In this document: one piece after another, positions 7,596 to 16,190 of the stretch
Layout: each line of letters begins with the position of its first letter
Numbering within the stretch: position 1 is the stretch's first letter
Assembly (NCBI GenBank): GCA_041741095.1
Contig: JBGSKQ010000111.1
Location: 1 to 64,000 of the forward strand
DNA from: UBA6168 sp041741095
GTDB lineage: Bacteria > Bacteroidota > Bacteroidia > Chitinophagales > Saprospiraceae
Direction of reading: 5' to 3'
Length of the DNA stretch: 64,000 bases
Notes under the pieces: model-generated
What the model was told of the DNA's origin: nothing
The model's input: the letters and a program-made list of their open reading frames with translations, nothing else
The model's database searches: none
Translations under genes and position numbers: made by a program

Positions 7596-9971
7596 TTACT
7601 CGCTCCGAAGGCTCTTCACCGGGTTCGCCAGCGCCGCCTTCACGCTTTGGAAACTGACCGTCAACAGGGTCACCAGCACCGCCAAAATGCCGGATACTGC
7701 AAAAACTTCCCAACCCAATTGGATGCGATATTCATAATCAGACAGCCAGTTTTTCAAAAAATACCAGGCTAAAGGGGCTGCTATGGCGCAAGAAACAATG
7801 ACAAGCCAGACAAACCCTTTGGATTGCATGGCCCAAAGGTTGGCCACTGTTGCACCCAATACTTTTCGGATGCCTATCTCCTTGGTACGCTGCTCGGCCA
7901 CGTAGGCGGACAAGCCAAACAAACCCAAACAGGAAATGAAAATGGCAAGTATGGCAAATACCCTTGCCAGCTTGCCAATGCGTTCCTCCGATTCAAACTT
8001 GGCATTGTACTCTTCGTCCACGAACTTGTACTCGAACACACCGCCGGGCGCATGTTTTTTATAAATCCCCTCGATAGTAGTCAAGGCTTCCTGCACTGGC
8101 ACGCCAGGCTTTAAGCGCATGTTGATATTGTTGACCCAGCCGTTTTCTGCCATGCAGAAAATAGTGGGCTTCACGGGGGCGTAAGGCGATTCCATGATCA
8201 TGTTTTTCACAACGCCAATGACCTGATATGGCTGGTCGTTCCAACGGATGGTTTTCCCGACAATATCATCCAGTCCAGTCAGTTCCACGCCTGCTTCGTT
8301 GAGTACCAGCGCTGCGGTATCGGTAGGAAAGTCACGTGAAAAATCCCGTCCCTCCTTGATTTGCCAGTTCACCGTTTTTCCAAAATCCGCCGTGACATTG
8401 ACAATGCCAAAAAGCGGCAGCGTGTTCGGGTCTTTGCCCTCCCAGGTAAAGCCGATTTGGTTCGAATAGATATTGGTCACCGGGCTGCTCGACTCGCAGG
8501 CTTCCTGTACCACGCCCGATTTCAGCAGGTCGTCACGCAGCACTTCGAACTTGTCGTACAATTCGGGGCTGATGCTTGTTTGAAGAATGCCTTCCCGCTC
8601 ATAACCGACTGGGCGGTTTTTGGCATGTTGAATTTGACTAAAAACTACCAAGGTGCCGATAATCAGCGCCACCGATACCGTAAACTGCACGACCACCAAG
8701 ACCTGGCGTGGCACCCCGGACCATCGGCCCACCCGGAAGGTGCCTTTCAGCACTTTTAAAGGGTCGAAAGAAGAAAGATAGAATGCGGGATAGCTGCCCG
8801 CCAAAAGGCCCGTAAGGGTGGCGAACCCCAATAGCGACAGCCAAAACAGCGGCTCTGCCCAAGGTATGCCCACCTGCTTGTCGGCCAGATGGTTGAACGG
8901 TGCGAGGAAAAACTGCACCAGCATCAAAGACAGCAACAATGACAGAAAAGTCACCAGGAGCGATTCGCTCAGAAACTGCCCGATGAGCTGTCCCCGCATG
9001 GAGCCGATGGACTTGCGGATGCCCACCTCCTTCGCCCTTTTTTCGGAACGGGCGGTCGAGAGGTTCATAAAATTGATACAGGCCAGCAGCAGCACGAACA
9101 CGCCAATGATGCCAAATAACCACAGAAATTGGATGCGTCCGCCCACGTTCACGCCGTCCTTGAACTCGCCGTTGAGGTGCCATTTGCTCATGGGAAACAG
9201 GAAATAGGCGGGATTTCCGTCTTTGTTATTTTTTAGTTCAATATCCTTGATTTTGGCGGAAATACTTTCAAAATCGCTGTTGTCCGCTATTTGGGCGTAG
9301 AGTTGAAAGGAATGGTTGCCCCATTGCGTTTGGGCGTTTCTGATCCATTCGTTTTTTGCCAAATAGTACGACCAGGGCACATAGAATTTATCCACATGAA
9401 AACTGCTGTTATGCGGTGGGTCTTTGAACACGCCCGTCACTTTCATATCACTTTCCTGGTCGAGGCGGACGGTTTTGCCCATTGGATCTTCCGTGCCGAA
9501 GAGTGCATCCGCCATTGATTGTGCCAAAATGATGGAATTTGGTTCTTTCAAGGCTTCCTCATAAGTCCCTTTCAACATCTCCAGCGAGAACATTTCAGGG
9601 AAATCGGGCTGCACGTACATGCCTTCTTTCAGGAATTTTTTTTCGCCGAGTGTAAGTGTATGGTCGTAACTCCACGAAGCCAGGGCAATTTTTTCGAAAT
9701 CCGAACCAAACTCGTTGCGAAGAACCGGCTCGGTCGGCAAGGAAATAGCCGGTCCCGTACCCCGTTTTTCATTGAATTGTTGGTGAATGTACAATTGGGC
9801 CAGCGTGTCGTAGTGCTGGTGTTTTTTGTTGAACGATAGCTCATCCAAAATCCACAGCCCAATCATCATGGCTACGGCCATGCCGACCGACAGGCCCGCA
9901 ATGTTGATAAAACTGGTGACTTTACTTTTTAGCAGGTTTCTCCAGGCGATTTTCAGATAGTTTTGAAGCAT
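7596..9971 (-). CDS. FtsX/MacB-type ABC transporter permease (first paralog)
   Basis: A 791-residue inner-membrane protein with the layout typical of solitary Bacteroidota permeases. One membrane helix (about 20-42) is followed by a MacB-type periplasmic domain (about 50-270), three to four helices with an FtsX core (about 285-450), a second periplasmic domain and a second FtsX core (about 675-791). The motif TKEIGIRKVLGA appears near 705. The N-terminus (LQNYLKIAWRNL) and C-terminus (ALANPVKSLRSE) are nearly the same as in the second paralog. No ATPase gene is adjacent, so the partner ATPase must be elsewhere. Substrate unknown; the family handles lipoproteins, drugs or peptides, or senses envelope stress. 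A sigma-54-like promoter lies upstream. Confidence 0.92.
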   Translation of the reverse strand: MLQNYLKIAWRNLLKSKVTSFINIAGLSVGMAVAMMIGLWILDELSFNKKHQHYDTLAQLYIHQQFNEKRGTGPAISLPTEPVLRNEFGSDFEKIALASWSYDHTLTLGEKKFLKEGMYVQPDFPEMFSLEMLKGTYEEALKEPNSIILAQSMADALFGTEDPMGKTVRLDQESDMKVTGVFKDPPHNSSFHVDKFYVPWSYYLAKNEWIRNAQTQWGNHSFQLYAQIADNSDFESISAKIKDIELKNNKDGNPAYFLFPMSKWHLNGEFKDGVNVGGRIQFLWLFGIIGVFVLLLACINFMNLSTARSEKRAKEVGIRKSIGSMRGQLIGQFLSESLLVTFLSLLLSLMLVQFFLAPFNHLADKQVGIPWAEPLFWLSLLGFATLTGLLAGSYPAFYLSSFDPLKVLKGTFRVGRWSGVPRQVLVVVQFTVSVALIIGTLVVFSQIQHAKNRPVGYEREGILQTSISPELYDKFEVLRDDLLKSGVVQEACESSSPVTNIYSNQIGFTWEGKDPNTLPLFGIVNVTADFGKTVNWQIKEGRDFSRDFPTDTAALVLNEAGVELTGLDDIVGKTIRWNDQPYQVIGVVKNMIMESPYAPVKPTIFCMAENGWVNNINMRLKPGVPVQEALTTIEGIYKKHAPGGVFEYKFVDEEYNAKFESEERIGKLARVFAILAIFISCLGLFGLSAYVAEQRTKEIGIRKVLGATVANLWAMQSKGFVWLVIVSCAIAAPLAWYFLKNWLSDYEYRIQLGWEVFAVSGILAVLVTLLTVSFQSVKAALANPVKSLRSE

Positions 9972-10017
9972 GGCATTAGTTTTTTCTTCAGTGTGAATAG
10001 GCTACAAAAGATCGTTT

Positions 10018-10124
10018 TACAACGGCTGTGCCATTGCTATAAGCTGTTGTAAATCAATTATTAAAGAATTTTAAAAACAAATTTGTTGTCCATTAGTGGC
10101 TGGGTTGCGTTCGGTAATGGACAA
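10018..10124 (-). promoter_or_regulatory. Sigma-54-type promoter with upstream TGTCC/GGACA sites (permease 1)
   Basis: On the minus strand TGGCACAGCCGTTGTA (10033 to 10018) fits the sigma-54 consensus YTGGCACGrNNNTTGCW except for TTGT in place of TTGC and one other mismatch. It ends 47 bp before the permease ATG. About 60-90 bp farther upstream a 10-bp inverted repeat, TTGTCCATTA / TAATGGACAA (10086-10095 with 10115-10124), could bind an NtrC-type activator. A palindrome AACAAATTTGTT (10076-10087) lies beside it. Confidence 0.6.
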
Positions 10125-10190
10125 TGAAATGCTTGGGAGGGTTGTCAAAACCTAAGATGAAAGGCTTTGAAATTTTGGTTCAGGCGCACA

Positions 10191-10613
10191 TCAATTATTC
10201 AACTTAATATCTATCATTTTCTCAATGTCACGCAAGGTCGAATCATCCCTGATTTCCACCCTGATTCCCCGGCCCTCTGCATATTTTTTAGCCTGGTTTA
10301 ATTCCTGTTTAATATTGTCAGAAATGAGGCTTCCCATAATTTCCTGCGTGGCCTTGTCGCCAAATACAAAAGCCGCTTTAAAGAAGCCCTCTCTTGGCAA
10401 AAGATAAATAATGGCTCTTTTTTTATCTTTTATTTTAAAGCTCCAGCCATATTTTTTTCCGGGAAAATTCCATTCGGCCAGGCCGTTTGGATAATTTTTC
10501 AATACATCTTCTTCAATCCTTTTCCATAAATGATAAGTAGGGCCAAGTTTTTCCGATAAATCGGTGTCAGTCGGTGTGGTTGTTTCGTCTTGGAATATGC
10601 TGATGTCATTCAT
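10191..10613 (-). CDS. DUF3788 family protein
   Basis: A 140-residue cytosolic protein matching DUF3788: an acidic N-terminus, the WNFPGKKYGWSFKIKDKKRAIIYLLP core (quoted in part: WNFPGKKYGWSF then IIYLLP) and a FVFGDKA segment. No signal peptide or membrane helix. Function unknown. Its AT-rich base composition differs from the two GC-richer permease genes that flank it on the same strand, which suggests separate acquisition. It is separated from the upstream permease by a terminator and from the downstream permease by a sigma-54-type promoter, so it is probably its own unit. Confidence 0.8.
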   Translation of the reverse strand: MNDISIFQDETTTPTDTDLSEKLGPTYHLWKRIEEDVLKNYPNGLAEWNFPGKKYGWSFKIKDKKRAIIYLLPREGFFKAAFVFGDKATQEIMGSLISDNIKQELNQAKKYAEGRGIRVEIRDDSTLRDIEKMIDIKLNN

Positions 10614-10640
10614 GGCAGCTGATTTAAACGTTTCGTTCTT

Positions 10641-10684
10641 GATGAAAAAATAACTTCCTGTTTCGTTGTACTGAAGTTATTTTT
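10641..10684 (-). terminator. Terminator of the second permease gene
   Basis: A perfect 12-bp stem (10646-10657 with 10673-10684), loop of 15. Read on the minus strand the stem runs into a six-T tract and then CATC. It sits 22 bp after the end of the permease gene at 10706, so it separates that gene from the DUF3788 gene. Confidence 0.75.
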
Positions 10685-10705
10685 GAAAGATACTTACTCA
10701 AAATA

Positions 10706-13066
10706 TCACTCACTCCGCAAGGACTTCACCGGGTTGGCTAGGGCTGCTTTTATGCTTTGAAAACTTACTGTCACAAAGGCGATAACCACTGCCGTTGCTG
10801 CCGTCAAAGCAAACATCCACCATTCAATTTCAATGTGGTAAGCGAAATCGGACAGCCAGTTTTTCATAAAATACCAAGCCACGGGAGACGCAATGGCCAA
10901 TGATAAAATGACCAGTGACAAAAAATCTTTTGATAACAAACCAACAATTCCCGCTACCGATGCACCGAGTACCTTTCTCACTCCGATTTCCTTGGTACGG
11001 CGCTCGGCAGTGAAAGTGGCCAGGCCAAACAAGCCCAGGCAGGAGATGAAAATGGCCAGGAAGGCGAATATGGAAGACAGTTGGCTGAGCACTTGCTCGT
11101 TTTTGTACAACTTGTTGTAGGCTTCATCGGCAAAGGCATATTCAAATGGAAAAGCAGGGCTGTATTTTTTGCAAACCTTCTCGATATTTTTCAGCGTTTC
11201 GGGTGTGTTTTGGCCGTTCATGCGCAGGTACATGGTATAGGTGTGCGGGCTGCTGTTCACCAAAATCAGCGGCTCGATGTCGTATTTTAAATTGTAGAAA
11301 TTGTAGTCTTTGACAATGCCAATAATTTGGCCGGGATTGCCCCAGGTTTCAAAGCGCTGTCCGATGTAGGGCGGTTTCAGGCCCATCATTTTCACCGCCG
11401 ATTCATTCAACACCACGTTGGATGTGTCGGTGCCGTATTCTTCTGAAAAATCACGGCCCTCCAGCAGTTCGGCACCGATGGTTTTCAGGTAATCTTTTTG
11501 TACGGGTTGAAATACAACCATGCGGTCGTCGTCTTCGCTTTTGCCTTCCCAAGCGAAGGAATTGGAGCTGTTTCCGTAGCCGGTCAGCCGCTGCCCACTG
11601 GCCGAAACCGATGCCACACCCGGTAATTGCTGCAATTCCAGCTTGATGTTTTTGTACTGTTGAACCTGCTCATTGTTCATGCTCACATAGAGCAGTTGCT
11701 CTTTTTTGTAACCAAGGTTTTCGGTTTGTAAATAATCCAGTTGCTGCTTCACGATGACCATGCCCGCTATGAGGAAAACGGCCACGGAAAATTGACCTAC
11801 GACCAAAACTTTTCTCATCAGCACACCTTTTTGGGTTTTTTCCATTTGTTTTTTCAAAACCAGCATCGGGCGGAAGGCCGACAATACAAAGGCAGGATAG
11901 CTGCCAGCCAGCAGGCCCGACAGCAGCACGATGCTGCCCAGCACAGCCCAGGACAGGGGTGCATGGTATGGCACGTGGATTTGTTTCTCCGTAAAATTAT
12001 TGAACCAAGGCAACACCAAATCCACTACCGCCAGGGCCGCCCCGGCCGCCATGAGGCACATCAGCAGCGCTTCCCCGATGAACTGGAAAGTGAGCACCAG
12101 CCGCCCGGCCCCAATCACTTTGCGAACCCCAACTTCTTTCGCCCGTACCGCAGCCCGTGCAGTGCTGAGGTTCATAAAATTGATGCAGGCAATCAACAAA
12201 ATAAGCAGGGCGATAATGCCAAACAGCCGAACATTGGCCATGCGCCCGCCGCCTGAATACACGCCATTTTCATAATCGGATTTCAGGTAAACATCGGTGA
12301 GCGGCTGGAGGAAAAGTTCGGCGTTGTCCTGGTCTCCGTGGTTTTTCACCACATCTTTTATTTTATCGTTAACGGTCTGAAAATCAGTTCCTTCGTCGAG
12401 CATGACGAAAGTTTCGAGGCCGTTGTTTTCCCAAGCTTTGGCCCATTCGTTGTTTTGGAGAAAGGCTGAAAACGGCAGGAGGAACTCAAAATTGAAAATT
12501 GAATTTTTGGGCAGGTTCTGCATCACGCCCATCACGGTGTATTCAGAAAAGTTGGCAATTTTCAACACTTTGCCCATCGCCTCGGCCCCGGGGAAAAGCT
12601 TGTCGGCGAGCCGCTGTGAAATAACGATTCCGTTGGGCGAGGAGAGTGCCGTTTCCTTGTCGCCTTTCAACAAAGGGAAGCTGAACATTTTTAGAAAATC
12701 CGGTTCCACGTAGCGGCCTTCTTCTTTTACCATCTGGTTTTCGTAGCCCACTAATGTGTTTGTCCAAGAGTCCATTGTAGTAGCGTATGCCAGTTCCGGC
12801 ACCTCGTCCCGCAGCGCTTGTCCGAGCAGGCCCGGTGTTGCCGATTGGGTGGCGATACTGCCATCTGAAAAACTGGCATTCATCATCACCCTATATAGCC
12901 GGGGGGCAAATTCATGGAAGCGGTCGTAGCTGGTTTCGTCCTTTACCCAAAGGGCAATGAGCATGAAACTGGCCAAGCCGACCGTAAGGCCAAGCAAGTT
13001 GATCGTGGAGAAGGTTTTGTATTTCCACAAGTTCCGGAAGGTGATTTTCAAATAGTTTTGAAGCAT
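10706..13066 (-). CDS. FtsX/MacB-type ABC transporter permease (second paralog)
   Basis: A 786-residue inner-membrane permease, same architecture as the gene ending at 7596: a helix at about 20-42, a MacB-like periplasmic domain, an FtsX core (about 280-440), a second periplasmic domain and a second FtsX core (about 670-786) with TKEIGVRKVLGA. It begins LQNYLKITFRNLWKYK and ends with the same ALANPVKSLRSE, which points to gene duplication. The two differ widely in the periplasmic parts, so they may handle different ligands. No ATPase is adjacent. Expression probably depends on the sigma-54-like promoter at 13091-13107. Confidence 0.92.
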   Translation of the reverse strand: MLQNYLKITFRNLWKYKTFSTINLLGLTVGLASFMLIALWVKDETSYDRFHEFAPRLYRVMMNASFSDGSIATQSATPGLLGQALRDEVPELAYATTMDSWTNTLVGYENQMVKEEGRYVEPDFLKMFSFPLLKGDKETALSSPNGIVISQRLADKLFPGAEAMGKVLKIANFSEYTVMGVMQNLPKNSIFNFEFLLPFSAFLQNNEWAKAWENNGLETFVMLDEGTDFQTVNDKIKDVVKNHGDQDNAELFLQPLTDVYLKSDYENGVYSGGGRMANVRLFGIIALLILLIACINFMNLSTARAAVRAKEVGVRKVIGAGRLVLTFQFIGEALLMCLMAAGAALAVVDLVLPWFNNFTEKQIHVPYHAPLSWAVLGSIVLLSGLLAGSYPAFVLSAFRPMLVLKKQMEKTQKGVLMRKVLVVGQFSVAVFLIAGMVIVKQQLDYLQTENLGYKKEQLLYVSMNNEQVQQYKNIKLELQQLPGVASVSASGQRLTGYGNSSNSFAWEGKSEDDDRMVVFQPVQKDYLKTIGAELLEGRDFSEEYGTDTSNVVLNESAVKMMGLKPPYIGQRFETWGNPGQIIGIVKDYNFYNLKYDIEPLILVNSSPHTYTMYLRMNGQNTPETLKNIEKVCKKYSPAFPFEYAFADEAYNKLYKNEQVLSQLSSIFAFLAIFISCLGLFGLATFTAERRTKEIGVRKVLGASVAGIVGLLSKDFLSLVILSLAIASPVAWYFMKNWLSDFAYHIEIEWWMFALTAATAVVIAFVTVSFQSIKAALANPVKSLRSE

Positions 13067-13090
13067 GATAAATTCCTTTTGTTAGAAGAA

Positions 13091-13195
13091 CACAAGGTAC
13101 ATGCCAGCGCAAAAACAATTGAAAATCAATCACTTGGAAAAAAATAGCCAAAAAGGAGTGTCCGATGGTGGAAGGCAGGTGTCCGTATATGGACA
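13091..13195 (-). promoter_or_regulatory. Sigma-54-type promoter with TGTCC-N6-GGACA dyad (permease 2)
   Basis: On the minus strand CTGGCATGTACCTTGTG (13107 to 13091) keeps the GG at -24 and TTG at -12 of the sigma-54 consensus, again with TTGT. It ends 24 bp before the ATG. Upstream is a full dyad TGTCCGTATATGGACA (13180-13195) and a half site TGTCC (13159-13163). The dyad lies 73 bp upstream of the -24/-12 element, a usual distance for an enhancer-binding activator. The same architecture precedes the first permease. Confidence 0.65.
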
Positions 13196-13257
13196 ATTTT
13201 ATGAAGGTAATTTTGGAAAATGCGGGTGTGCAGCGATAGCGCCAAAAATGGAGAAAC

Positions 13258-13287
13258 CCTCGCCGACTGCTTGCCAAGTCGGCGAGG
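13258..13287 (-). terminator. Terminator of the hydrolase-TPR gene
   Basis: A perfect 11-bp stem (13258-13268 with 13277-13287), loop of 8, placed 8 bp after the stop codon of the minus-strand gene. On the minus strand it continues GTTTCTCC then ATTTTTGG, so the T-tract is imperfect. Confidence 0.7.
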
Positions 13288-13295
13288 CTTAGGGC

Positions 13296-14681
13296 TTATT
13301 TTGTTTTATCAATCATAGCTTTAAATCTGGGATCCGATTGCAAGGGAGCCAGGTCGCCGTCATTTTCAAACTGGTTTCTGCTGTTGTAGCCCAATTCGAT
13401 GGCTTTTTCGAGCGCAGGAAAGGCTTTGTCCGGGTTTTTACTTTTTGAATAGGCACAGCCGAGATTGTAATAGTCAAGGCCAGCCGGCCGCATGGCCACT
13501 GCTGTTTCGTAATATTTGGCGGATTCCAAATCCTTGCCCGCTACCAATAACAGAAATCCCAGCCGACTGTAGGCATTGGCATCCATTTTCCCTGAATTAA
13601 TGGCCATTGCGATGTATTTCTCCGCTTCCGCAGTTTTATTTTGCCGATACAACAGGCCTGAATAATTCATCATTTGGTTCACATTGTTTGGCTCTAATTG
13701 CAGTATTTTTTGATAAACCACTTCCGCTTCCGGCATTTTCTCAATGCGCATCAATTCCTGCGCATAGTAGGAAAGGGCCTCGGTATCCTTCGGATAATCG
13801 GCAACGAGGCGTTCGAGCAAGGGCAGCGTTTTTTCAGGTTTGCCCCAATAGTGGTACGCAATGATTTCCCGTGCGATGGAAGGCTTCCATGATGGGGCCG
13901 GAACTGGCTCCAGGTAATTTTTCCAAAAAGCAATAGTCTCCTGAATCACCCGCCGGGAGTTGTCGCTATCGTCGAAAGCATCGAAAGCGTGTGGCAGTCC
14001 TGTTGCCATTTTCAAAGTCCAGGGAGCATGGTTGACCAGCACATCTTTCCAGAGATGGTCGAAGGTGCCGGGATGGGCATCGCTTTGGGCTACGACGGCC
14101 AGCACGGGCAGGTCTTCCCGATAAGGGCCAGCCGGGGGCCAGCCGTAGTAGAGCACTGCTGCTTTGATGCCTTTGTAGGCTTTTTCGCCCATCAGGTAGG
14201 TCACGGATTCCTGCACATTGGCCGAGGCGGCGTACACCCCCAGCCTTTCAGCATCAATGCCGTATTGTGCGCCGTTTTTGACCAGAAAATCAAAAATGCC
14301 CTGAATGGACTCCTGGATGCGGTTTCCATCCGTTTCCATCGAAATGCCGATGTATCCATTTGCTGCAATCAGGCGGGGCCAAGTGGCATAAATCCCCCAG
14401 CTTTTCACCTTGTCCTGCCCCGGCTCATCGCCGATAGCATTCAGGAATACGATGGCAGGGCGTTTTTCGTGCGGCTTCAGCCCTGGTGGCTGGTAAACGT
14501 CCATGTGGAGCTGGCTTTTTGCATCGCTCAGAAAACGGACATCCGGCTGCAGGGTGACTTTTTTCATGTCGGGGTGATCCAGCACGACACCATATTGGGT
14601 AGCGTTCATCGGAGAAACTGGGGCTTGCGTTTGTGCATGGACACCAAGGGCAAGAAGGAAAAAGAAGAAGAAATTTTTCAT
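13296..14681 (-). CDS. Secreted alpha/beta hydrolase with C-terminal TPR repeats
   Basis: A 461-residue protein with a signal peptide (MKNFFFFFLLALGVHAQ, residues 1-17). Residues about 40-260 look like a dienelactone-hydrolase-type alpha/beta hydrolase (AIVFLNAIGD strand, a GLPHAFDAFDD segment supplying a candidate His). Where the nucleophile elbow GxSxG is expected the sequence reads YAASANVQ, so the Ser remains but both glycines are replaced. Residues about 285-455 hold four or so TPR units (EALSYYAQELMRIEKMPEAE, then DYYNLGCAYSKSKNPDKAF). The fusion suggests a periplasmic hydrolase held in a complex. The substrate is unknown and activity is uncertain. Confidence 0.75.
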   Translation of the reverse strand: MKNFFFFFLLALGVHAQTQAPVSPMNATQYGVVLDHPDMKKVTLQPDVRFLSDAKSQLHMDVYQPPGLKPHEKRPAIVFLNAIGDEPGQDKVKSWGIYATWPRLIAANGYIGISMETDGNRIQESIQGIFDFLVKNGAQYGIDAERLGVYAASANVQESVTYLMGEKAYKGIKAAVLYYGWPPAGPYREDLPVLAVVAQSDAHPGTFDHLWKDVLVNHAPWTLKMATGLPHAFDAFDDSDNSRRVIQETIAFWKNYLEPVPAPSWKPSIAREIIAYHYWGKPEKTLPLLERLVADYPKDTEALSYYAQELMRIEKMPEAEVVYQKILQLEPNNVNQMMNYSGLLYRQNKTAEAEKYIAMAINSGKMDANAYSRLGFLLLVAGKDLESAKYYETAVAMRPAGLDYYNLGCAYSKSKNPDKAFPALEKAIELGYNSRNQFENDGDLAPLQSDPRFKAMIDKTK

Positions 14682-14757
14682 GAAGGGTGATTTTTATATA
14701 GAGCAAAAATGACCCTTCCTATGGCCGTCTGCCTACCGAACCGACCAATCCGGCACT

Positions 14758-15867
14758 CTAACTTGCAACTTCAAGCGATAATTTTCGGAATTGGGAGGGC
14801 GTCTGCCCTGTTTGTTTTTTAAAAACATCGTTGAAAACCGAGAGCGAATTGAATCCGGCATCGTAGGCGATAGCGGCAATTTTTAGGTGCGATTGCGCTG
14901 GATCCCGGAGCAACCGTTGCGCCTCCGCTACCCGCCATCCATTGATGTACTCGAAAAATGACTGCCCCAAGCGCTCGTTGAGTACCTGCGACAGTAAGTG
15001 TCGGTTCGTATGGACAAGGTCGGCCAGTTTTTCAACCGTTAGGCTGGGGTCTTTTAAAGCTCCGTTGGCGGCGAGTTGCTCCAAGGCCGTTGCAATGCGG
15101 GAAGCTTCTTGTTCTTTCAAGGTTGAATTGGCGTATTTTTTTTCTGGACGGGATGCGGCGCTGTGGCCGTTTTGTCCATTTTCCACCCAAAAAAACAAGC
15201 CAGGCTGTTGGAGGGCGGAATAGCTTACCCAATAGATAAAACCCGTCAATAGCAAAAAACCAAAGCGGAGTACGGCCAGCGTTGGGTTTGTCTGATACAT
15301 GAGCACCATGAGGGTGCTTATAACGCTGCATATCCACCAGGAATGGACAACAAACTGCCGCACCCACTTCATCCTTTCCACTTGAGAACATTGTTCCAGG
15401 CTGCGCAATGCATAAAAATGGTAGGCAGCGAGCATCGTCAATTGGACTACCAGGCCGCTCCAATCCCTCATCCATGCTATAAAATGCCAGGGTATTTCAA
15501 AAAGAAAGGATAAACCGAGGAAAAATGGTACAAAATGAAGCCCATCACGGAGCCTGAATCCTTGCTGCGGTTTTTTGATTTTCCTGGCAAAAAACCAAGC
15601 CAAAGGGCCATATAAAAAAGGCAAGACATAGCTCACTTGGTAAACGCTGTTGATGTGCTGCATCATCCATAGTTTGTCCAGGATTTTAAAAACAATCTGA
15701 GCAATCATCACGCAGAGGTACAGCAGCAAAAAACCATAGCCCTGTTGGTATGCCTTTTTCCGCAAGAACAGGATGCAGAGCAGAAGCCCTTGCATACCGC
15801 CCAATAGCAGGAGGAGAATGTTGCCCGAAAGCAGCATGTTCTGTATGGCAATAATTTGTCCCATCAT
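14758..15867 (-). CDS. Membrane-anchored AraC-type transcriptional regulator
   Basis: A 369-residue protein with six or seven hydrophobic helices in the first 225 residues (from NILLLLLGGMQGLLLCILFL) and a C-terminal AraC-type double helix-turn-helix (about 265-365). The latter includes LADLVHTNRHLLSQVLNE and the second-helix signature IAAIAYDAGFNSLSVFNDVFKKQTGQTPSQF. This membrane-plus-AraC layout is common in Bacteroidota; it probably senses a membrane or periplasmic signal and binds DNA on the cytosolic side. Start codons at 15867 and 15864 are adjacent and equivalent. The divergent neighbour is a histidine kinase, a possible target. Confidence 0.88.
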   Translation of the reverse strand: MMGQIIAIQNMLLSGNILLLLLGGMQGLLLCILFLRKKAYQQGYGFLLLYLCVMIAQIVFKILDKLWMMQHINSVYQVSYVLPFLYGPLAWFFARKIKKPQQGFRLRDGLHFVPFFLGLSFLFEIPWHFIAWMRDWSGLVVQLTMLAAYHFYALRSLEQCSQVERMKWVRQFVVHSWWICSVISTLMVLMYQTNPTLAVLRFGFLLLTGFIYWVSYSALQQPGLFFWVENGQNGHSAASRPEKKYANSTLKEQEASRIATALEQLAANGALKDPSLTVEKLADLVHTNRHLLSQVLNERLGQSFFEYINGWRVAEAQRLLRDPAQSHLKIAAIAYDAGFNSLSVFNDVFKKQTGQTPSQFRKLSLEVAS

Positions 15868-16190
15868 GTTTATTCTTTAAACTATTGAGCAACGGCTTCG
15901 CTTGAGCGGACTCTATTAAACATTTGCACCAATATGTGGATGCTTTTGCAAAACAGCCAAAATCAATCCCCAATGGTCGTGCCAGTACAAATGAAGGTTG
16001 AGGATCAAGGTTTTAGATAATTTGAAAAAAATATGCTTGTACGCTGACGGATGATGTTGTACGATAATGCACAAAAGTCAACCCATATAACAAGGTAGGT
16101 TGGAACGCATTTTGCCAAGCGTCAACGATCGGTAGCTGGAGAAAGCTATTCCCTTCTTTCAAAAATAACCTTTCCCCCTTTTTATATAAT
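15868..16190. other. Divergent intergenic region, no gene seen
   Basis: 323 bp between the AraC-type regulator and the histidine kinase gene. I see no credible ORF and no clear TAnnTTTG box, only AT-rich stretches such as the one just before 16191. It must hold both promoters, which I cannot place. Confidence 0.5.
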
